Below, in pieces: positions 56,654 through 64,000 of a stretch of 64,000 bases of DNA; the first letter of the stretch is position 1, and each line of letters begins with the position of its first letter. The stretch is taken from the NCBI GenBank assembly GCA_032719365.1, contig CM064873.1, positions 47,406,332-47,470,331 of the forward strand, read 5' to 3'. The notes beneath the pieces are model-generated. The model worked only from the letters and a program-made list of their open reading frames with translations, ran no database searches and had not been told where the DNA came from. The position numbers and the translations under genes were made by a program. The stretch comes from Prinsepia uniflora. Taxonomy: Eukaryota; Streptophyta; Magnoliopsida; Rosales; Rosaceae.

Positions 56654-57884
56654 ATTAATGTAAGCTTAATGGAAGTATTTATAGCCCAAATTGTGATATT
56701 TGGCAGGCCAGAACATTCCCGAGGCAACCGAGGAACGTACAAGACGCGATTGACTCGTTCGAGTTAGTGAGTGGACTTTGGATTTCTAACCGAGCATGCA
56801 TAGTTGTTTTTACTCACTTGATTTATGGTTCTATATATGATTTTATGATTATATTTATGATACTTCTGTTTTACATGAATGTACCTTTTTTGATGTGATC
56901 TAACGTATTTTTATGTATTTCGAGACTATGGGTTCTTCGATACTTTGATGATGGTTTGATGAGTGATTTTATACGATTTGTGCATATGAAATTCTAATGA
57001 TGATTTGACTATGATTTGTGAGTAAGATTCGGAAATTGAACGTGAAATTCGGACATAAGTCCTATTTTGATTAAATGTGATTTAAAATTGGTTTTGGAAA
57101 TTGGATCACGACGGATCCTGAATTTGTTATGATTTACATTTGATTTTGGGTTTAAAGACCCGATACGATTGCTGGATTTGGTTTTGGGTTTAATGACCCA
57201 GATGAGATATGACGGGGGCGGGCCCAGATTGGGTTTACAAACCAGGATTGAGTTTAAAGACTTGTGAGTTTAAAGACTCGGTTACTGTGATGTTCCCTGA
57301 GGCCTTGATTGTGTTTTTAGTTTAAAGACTCGTTGATATCCCGGGAAGGCTTGACATGTGAGTTTAAAGACTTGGATGAATCCAGCAGTTGATTTGTTGA
57401 TGTTACATTCAGTTTTAAATGTTTTTATAGTTAACTACTGTAACGGTTTTCATACGGTTTTTATAAGTGATTTCAGATATTTAGTTATGCATACGTGTTT
57501 TGAAACTGGAGGGTGAACCATGATTTCATTAAACTATTTTCCATAACCGCTTATTTTAGTCCACTCACACTTTTCTGTTTTAATACCCTCTAGGTCGTGG
57601 TACAAATTTTGGGGGGCTAACATCGAGGCAGAGGCAGAGGCATAAAGTTTTCCCGTTGCGGTGTAGTTAGTTCGCAGAGTAGGGTTTTATCCTTATCTTG
57701 TTTGTAATTATGCTCTGTGAAACTGTGGACTTGTTGTTCAGTTGGTTGTATCGTTAAATCTCCCTGGTCTGACAGTACTTGTAGTGTTTTGTTGTGTGGT
57801 TATTTCGGTTGGTTGTGTGCAATTGTCGGACGGGAGCAAGATTCTCCCCGGTTATCGAGGTGATAATCAGGGCGGGTCCTGTCA
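56654..57884 (+). repeat. Tekay-type LTR fragment (LTR-9), left part missing
   Basis: Ends GGCGGGTCCTGTCA at 57884 and closely parallels the right 1.3 kb of LTR-8. It keeps the intron-like module: A/GTGAGTGGAC donor at 56767, CTCAC with A at 57567, TAG/G acceptor at 57592-57593 (827 bp). GGGTTTAAAGACCCG-type dyads occur in 57140-57370. The left end abuts Cassandra copy 2. The missing first ~1.7 kb and the missing Tat 5' end suggest one deletion. Confidence 0.85.
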
Positions 57885-59128
57885 TAAATCTCTTCAATTC
57901 TCTACTATGTGCACCGAACAACGGTCATAAACACTTAACATATAATTGAAGCTTAAGCACTCAAATTTATGAAGTAAATGAAGTTCGGAAAGTAAAACAC
58001 ATGACAATTATATTCATGTCTACAAAAGTTAGAGACCAACATAAATATTGAATTAAAAATAAAATCGAAACAATAATGAGAGTTTAAGCAAGGGAGAAAT
58101 AGTTTACACTTTCGGAAACCAACAGCTTGTGATTCCAAAAATGGATGGAAACATTGAAATGTTATTCACAAGATTTTCTGATAGCATAAAAAACCGTATG
58201 AAGATGAAGAAATAAACAGAAGAATGTGAACTTAAACTCTAGAATTGCAACGGAAATACTTAGCCTTGGCATTTCTAAAAGAAACATAGAACTTGTGTTT
58301 TAAAGCTCTCTAGGAAAAAAGTCCCCTAGCAAGGAAAATAAACCCTTATTTATAGGAGAGAAAATCTCCTTAAACCTTAAAATAAAAAAAAGAAAATAAA
58401 ATTTACAATAAAAATAATTAAAATAGAAAAAAATGATGACTTAGTGCTGATTTTTTGGGGAAATAATTGCTGGAAAATCAGAAGAAGGTGCTGTTGTGTG
58501 ACTCGGCAGGTGAGATTTGGTAGCCAGCTGTTGACAATGAGTGGCTGAATCTGCGAGCAGGGGCTGACAGAGGCAGTTGGGAGTCAGTGCATGCGTGCTG
58601 ACAGGAACTGTGGCGTTTGGTAGCTTGCCACTGATAGGACAGGTAAACTTGGTGCACGCGCGCTGATTGTAGTAAACGTAATTCAGTAGGCGCGCTTCGA
58701 CGTGGACTGGTAGCATCAACCAGCGCTTGTCGACGGATCCTAGGGCCTGTCAGGTGTTGCAAAGCGGATCTGGGCGCGGGTTTGGGTCTGAAGGAATTTG
58801 CAGCGAGCTGGGCTAGCTGGGCTGCTGGATTTGGGCTCATTGGATGATTTTTCTGGGCTTTTGGGCTGGAATTTTGAGTCAAAAAATGAATTTTCAATTT
58901 TAAAAATTAATTAATATAATTCCACCGAGTTTTGTCCATAATTTCTTCGTTTGAACTCCGATCGGGACGATTCTTTCTCTAAAATGCTCCAAATTCTAAG
59001 TTTTATTTAATTCTACAAAAATCTCACAAAATAAATTATTTTCTCCAATTGTTTATTATTTTAATATTAAAAGTCAAGTATAAATGGTATCAAATAATAT
59101 AAAATAATGTTTATTTGAAGACCTATCA
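57885..59128 (-). repeat. 3' LTR of an Athila/Tat-like element (left end uncertain)
   Basis: The minus-strand start TGATAGGTCTTC (59128) follows a purine-rich tract (complement of 59129-59150, TTTAAGTGTAGTGGTATT). TATAAATA on the minus strand at 58347-58354 suits an LTR promoter. The left boundary is not visible; it lies at or right of 57885, where LTR-9 ends. Confidence 0.55.
58347..58354 (-). promoter_or_regulatory. TATA box of the Athila/Tat-like LTR
   Basis: CTCCTATAAATAAGGG on the minus strand, the typical setting of a plant LTR core promoter. It divides the LTR into a probable U3 (58355-59128) and R/U5 to the left. Confidence 0.55.
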
Positions 59129-59831
59129 AATACCACTACACTTAAACTTTGCTAGTCCGTAGCAAATACTAAAATTAAATTACGAATTCAAAACAAGTAA
59201 ACCCTTAACCATTTGTCTCTATATTTCGTGATTATCATGACACACAATATTTTCACTTAAAACATTTAAGCATATGGAATTCAAGAGTTAATACATGGTA
59301 ACAAAATATTTCAACAAGTAAGATAATTAGTAAATATGGTGAAATGGATTTCATCATGCATAAGACAAGTATGAATCAACTCACAAGGATATGCACTCAT
59401 AAATTCACTCAATTTGTAAGGGTTTGTGTTTGCATTCAAAGTATGTGAGAAAAATGCTCACATAATAGAAATAAAGTACTTTTGCAAAATCTCAAACAAA
59501 CACCTTAAGATAAAAATTTAAACATACTTGCACAAATGAACCAAAACCATAAGCTTACTTAAATGATTGACTCAACTAATCAAAAGTTACAATCTTAGGG
59601 ATCATAAGGTCTTTACGAAGATTGTAATGAGTTTAAGTTTAGAGGCAAGGAAAATATAGGACAAGTGATGCTCAAATTCGTTCCAAGACTCAATAGACTC
59701 CCAAAACGTAGCATAACTTCCAAACTTTAGTGAAATGATGTTAGTGATCCACCCCTTCAAACATAGGCCTAATTTCACCATGTTGGGCCTCTAATTCATT
59801 TTTTGTTTGATTTACAAATGTACATTACTTA
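59129..59831 (-). other. 3' untranslated interior of the Athila/Tat-like element, left of the solo LTR
   Basis: AT-rich, no open frame. The right part continues at 62763 after the solo LTR. It carries the GACTAGCAAAGTTTAAGTGT-type sequence that commonly precedes the 3' LTR in this group. Confidence 0.5.
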
Positions 59832-62762
59832 TGTAACGACCCGTCCCAAATTCCTAGATTAGATTAGTGACTAATCACGATTAGTGAGGTTAATCGGTGA
59901 TTAGTAGGGCGAAATCGGACGAACGATGCAAAATGACCGTTTTGCCCCTAGCGTGGGTAAAACGTTGACTTTTCATTCGGGGGGTCAAATGGACTTTGAC
60001 CGATGACCGTGACGTAGTTCATGACGTCACAAGTTCATAGACAGGTGGCACGTTCAATTCCGACGTTCGAGGAGGAAGTTATGACGTTCGGAAGTTTAGG
60101 GGCATTTTGGTAATTTTGGATAAAAGGGGGTCAAATGTTGACTTTTTGACCGGGAGGTCCGATGGTCGAGGGCCGAAAACCGTTACGTAGATAAGGACGA
60201 TACGAATCCATAGACAGGCGGCACGTCAAATTCGGACGTTCGGCGACGAAGTTACGGTTCACGGAAGTTCAAGTGCACTATTGCACGAATTACGAAACGA
60301 GTTAACTTTTGGACTTTAGTGGGGGCCCAGATATTTAATCCCTGCCCTATGGATGAGTGACAAGTGTCACCCATCCACTGGCCCTTCGCTTTCATTCATG
60401 CACCTCCCACCTTCATCGATCATTCATTTTCTTTGTTTCCAAACAACCCAACCCGTGTAAACCTTCACCCAAATCCAACCCAACCCTATTTGATCATGAC
60501 TGAGAGGACCAGAGAGTGAGGAGAGGATGTGTGGATGCTGGTGGCCGGCCAAGGGCACGCCACCATGGACGGTGGAGCCATGAACCGAGAGGATTTCACG
60601 GTTAGACCCAATTTCCATTTTAATTCTATTTGTGCATTATGGGCTGTTTTGGGTGATTAGGAATTGGTTTTTAGGTTGTTAGGAAGTTATTAAGGAGGTT
60701 TTAGGTGGTGGGTTGGGCTGAGCAGCCGTGAGGGTGGCTGGGAAAACATTGAACTGTGAGGTTCAAAATCAAACCTTAGGTTTTAGACGTTTTCGGTTGC
60801 GTTTAAGGATTGAAATGGATAGAAAACACCAAAATAGGATGAAAGGAACCAAAAAGGAAGAACTAGGATGAAAAATGGGGTGTCTAGGGCTGTGAACCGG
60901 TCACCCCGGTCCAGTTGGACAGGCCAAACCAGGTGAACCGGCCATGAACAGTAAAACCGGTCTGCTGGAGGTTAGTGCCGATGAACAGTGTTTTCGACTT
61001 TCTAGGGGCTCTTGAGGACGCGTGGGCCATAATTTGGGAAAGTGTTCAACACAGGAAATCTTCTATTCGATGCAACGAAGATTTTGGGACTAGTCTCGTG
61101 TCAATCGGACATCGTTTCGATAGGTTTCAGGGTGTCAGAAGGTTTAGGGTCGGTTTAAAAATAGTTAAAAGTTCGGAAAAATTACGGGGCTTTGATGGGA
61201 GGTTAATTAAGTAGTTATTAACCTTTTATTAAAATTTGGACAGGTTTGGGAGTCCCGGTAATGGTGATCGGCTCGGAGAGTCGAATGGCACGCAAATCGA
61301 GACGGCAGCTCGGACGGTCTGTGAGTGGACCTTGTTTTCTAAATTGGTGCATGCATAAATGTTTATTATATGTTTTAAATACTTATTTGTTATGCCATGA
61401 GTGCATTTGGATGTGTGGTTACGTTTACACACGTATTTCGAGGTTTCGGCCCTATACGGTGCATATACGGGGCTGTATGTCTTTATTGGTCTGAATGAAA
61501 TGGTTTTTGATTTCCAAAAGGATAATGAATGTGATTTAATAATGTTGATTTGGATATTTGTGAATTATATAGTTTCACGTATTTCGAGGCGATTTACGTG
61601 CTTGCACGTAAATCGAGATTTTTCGGTTTTACACTGATTTTCCATACCTAGGGTTTTGGATATGATTTCATGAAATGGTTTTGGATTCGAAAAGTTAAAC
61701 TCGGGTTCGAAACCCATTTGATTTACGGAATCGGGCCGAAGGCCCAATTGGTTTACGATTCGGACCGGGGGTCCAGTTTCTATGTGGATTCGGGCCTAGG
61801 GCCCAGTTATGTGTTACAAATGGTTTTGATGGGTCATGACGGTTTATGGGAACTGGCATGAACCTTTGAAATGGATTTACGGGTCATGACGGTTTATGGG
61901 AACCGGCATGAACCCATGAAAGGATTTTATGGTTCATGACGGCTTATGGGGGCGGACATGAATCTTGGAAAGGTTTAAAGAATGATTTCCAAAGGTTTTT
62001 CATATTCCATCCTTTATATATGATTGTCTCCTCCGGGGAGGGTCGTTGGCCTGGGTGGACCCCGGAGTAGTCACGGAGCACTGACTGAGTGGAGTCGCCC
62101 CCCAGTTGGGTTCCTTACTCTCAGGATGGGCATGGTTTGTTACCTCCAGGGAGGGTCATTGATCTACGGACATTGACCTGGGTGGACCCTGGAGAGACTT
62201 GGGTTTGAGACCCCGGTTAGCACACGTGTAGCTCTATTTTACCGTGACAGGTTCTGGATATGAATATAAGGGATAAACATAATTTAAATTGGTTTGGGAA
62301 TTATGTTTTATGATGATAAATGGTTTTGGGCTGAGAGCCCACATATGTTTACTATGTTATGGTATTCTGTAAATGGTTTTGGGCAGGAGCCCGTAGAACT
62401 TGTATTTATAGAATTTGGGGCTGAGACCCTAATTATGGTTGTTTAAACTTATGTGTTTGGATAAATGGTTTTACTATGCATGCATGCTTTTTAGTGAAGG
62501 GTATAAAGGTCTTTTATGGAAATGTTTTTATAAACTCCTTATTTTTGTCCACTCACAGTCTTTCTGTTTTTAATACCCTTCAGGTTGGATATGATGTGGA
62601 CTGTAGCAGAGACCGAGATATCACATGCCTCCTCCGGATCCTGGCGTACTCTGATAGCCCGGGAGGGAAAAGGTTGGAAATATCCCTTGTCTGACACTTC
62701 GTGTCAGACGGGAGCAGGGTCATCCCACGTTAATCCCGGGGGGATTGAGATGGGTCCTGTCA
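59832..62762 (+). mobile_element. Solo Tekay-type LTR (LTR-10)
   Basis: Starts TGTAACGACCCGTCCC and ends GGGTCCTGTCA; perfect target duplications ACTTA (59827-59831 and 62763-62767); 2931 bp. Twin TGACGT dyad at 60009-60030. Intron-like signals: GTGAGTGGAC donor at 61321, CTCAC with A at 62554, CAG/G acceptor at 62581-62583 (1263 bp); a possible upstream intron 60601-61243. Dyads such as GGGCCGAAGGCCC and GGGCCTAGGGCCC occur in 61690-61810, and GGGCTGAGAGCCC near 62330. Confidence 0.95.
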
Positions 62763-63859
62763 ACTTAACCCAAACATTATATAATCAAACTTTATTACCT
62801 TGATAGAGACTCAAAACATTATGTTTTTGTTTTTTTTGTCATTTTTCATTTTTTATATATATCAAGGTAATAACGTATGCCAATAATACAACAAAGTAAA
62901 TTCATAGAATACACATAAAAGTCTCCAAAACATCATCAATTTCTTTTCATGTCTTCAATCGAGTCCTTGGAACAAGGGTGAAAGATTTCTATACTAAGCT
63001 CAAGTGTTTAGATAATCATGGTGATGAAAGAATGGCTTAATGTGAGCTCAAAAGGGGTTAAAACTAAGGGGGTCGCAACTTGTGCGCACCAAATAGGGAA
63101 ATGGATGTTTGAATTTATGGTATTAACCTTAATGCCTTAATCATATCCAAAATCAGAGAGTTTATTGACTTAAAAGCTTTGAAAATCACATAGAATAAGT
63201 TCTAGTACTTTAGAGTTCATTAAAAGCTATGACAAGCAGTTATAAGGCATATGTATATCAATATAAACAAAGAACTTATGAATCACTCATCAAAAAAGTA
63301 TATAAAGTTCTAAAGCTCACATAAGGTTCAAATAATTCATACTTATCCTAACATGCTAGTTTATATACCAATTTACATGCATTATCTACAAGTTATAATC
63401 ACAAAGTATTAACAAACGAATTCAAGTTGTAGTGATCACCTTTATAGCCATAATTTAAGCGTTTTTCCTTCATTCTTATCATTGACAGGTTAAAGGGCAT
63501 CCTAAGACTCGAAAAATACTAAGTTAAAACGAAAAAGGCTCAAAATCTTTTTATCTTTTAAAAAAAAAATAAACAATTTTAGTGCAAAATTGTAAACTCT
63601 TCCCCCACACTTAAACTCTAAATTGTCCTCAATGTAAGCAAGTAGAAAGTAAATGAACATAGGTTCTAAGTAAGGAAGATGATTTACGAAAATAAAAAAA
63701 TAAAAACATTAAATGAACAAAATAAAAGAGAGTGAAGGGATTAAATAGAGCAAATCTGCGTTGATGACTCCTTCACAACTAGGGAACACATTGGGTTGCT
63801 TCCTAATAAGCGCTTGAAGTTTAATGTCCAGTCAGCCTAGAAGAAATGCTTGAATCAAT
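62763..63859 (-). other. 3' untranslated interior of the Athila/Tat-like element, right of the solo LTR
   Basis: AT-rich, no gene. The minus strand has GAGGACAATTTAGAGTTTAA then GTGTGGGGG (complement of 63598-63630), a purine-rich motif usual downstream of pol in Athila/Ogre-like elements. AAGCGCTTATTAGGAAGCAA (complement near 63795-63815) is another block I recognise as common just after pol in this group. Confidence 0.55.
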
Positions 63860-64000
63860 TCATATGATGCGGGGCCGTAGCACTTTTGCTGATTCCACAT
63901 CGTGCTCTCCAAATGCCTCGATGTAAGGCTTTAATCTGTGGCTATTAACTTTGAACTCTTTCCTAGTTACAATGTTTTTGATCTGTATGGCTCCATGGGC
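63860..64000 (-). CDS. Integrase C-terminus of an Athila/Tat-like Ty3/gypsy element (partial)
   Basis: The final 46 codons and TGA of a pol frame entering from the right edge. It reads HGAIQIKN...KEFKVNSHRLKPYIEAF. This corresponds to the [HGV]..I...TFKVNGxRLKxYY motif that closes Athila and related integrases, here with NSHRLKPYI. Nothing in the visible part is broken, but its completeness cannot be judged. It fixes the element as minus strand, with its LTR to the left. Confidence 0.75.
   Translation of the reverse strand, partial: AHGAIQIKNIVTRKEFKVNSHRLKPYIEAFGEHDVESAKVLRPRII

Overview
This is nuclear DNA from a flowering plant, probably a eudicot. The evidence is one intron-containing plant-type gene in a bed of Ty3/gypsy LTR retrotransposons (Tekay-type chromovirus, Tat, Athila/Tat-like) and two Cassandra-type TRIM elements with 5S rRNA-derived LTRs. 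All assignments were read by eye; no searches were run.

Layout. 1-13644: a decayed plus-strand gypsy element. An LTR runs in from the left edge and carries a 564-bp Tat LTR. Broken RT/RNase H remnants follow, split by Cassandra copy 1 (2542-6058), which is itself split by a solo LTR (2849-5724). The element's 3' LTR (7472-13644) holds another solo LTR (7819-10539). 14153-28282: a minus-strand LTR element with perfect ATTCT target duplications, a tRNA-iMet primer site and a dead interior; a younger Tekay-type element (14466-19048) sits in its 3' LTR. 29199-31576: solo LTR. 31577-42028: the least repetitive part, with the only credible host gene, a two-exon KANL2/INO80D-like zinc-finger protein (34847-35406 joined to 38913-39177). 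42029-56174: a minus-strand Tat element lacking its 5' LTR, with degraded gag, PR, RT, dual RNase H and INT, a three-copy 94-bp tandem repeat, and a plus-strand intron-containing additional gene between pol and the 3' LTR; a 3-kb solo LTR interrupts gag. 56175-57884: truncated Cassandra copy 2 and a truncated Tekay-type LTR. 57885-64000: the 3' end of an Athila/Tat-like element whose pol enters from the right edge, with one more solo LTR (59832-62762).

Working parts. Only the zinc-finger gene looks functional as read. Every retroelement is defective, but the target-site duplications give a clear nesting order. Five solo LTRs have perfect 5-bp duplications, so intra-element LTR recombination has been frequent.

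Most notable observation. The Tekay-type LTRs here, of several diverged families and both orientations, share an intron-like module in the element's sense strand: a GTGAGTGGAC donor block, a CTCAC-like branch site and a CAG/G or TAG/G acceptor 24-32 nt further on. The donor and branch blocks are reverse complements of each other, and the segment between them holds family-specific arrays of short dyads. I do not know of this as a standard annotation.
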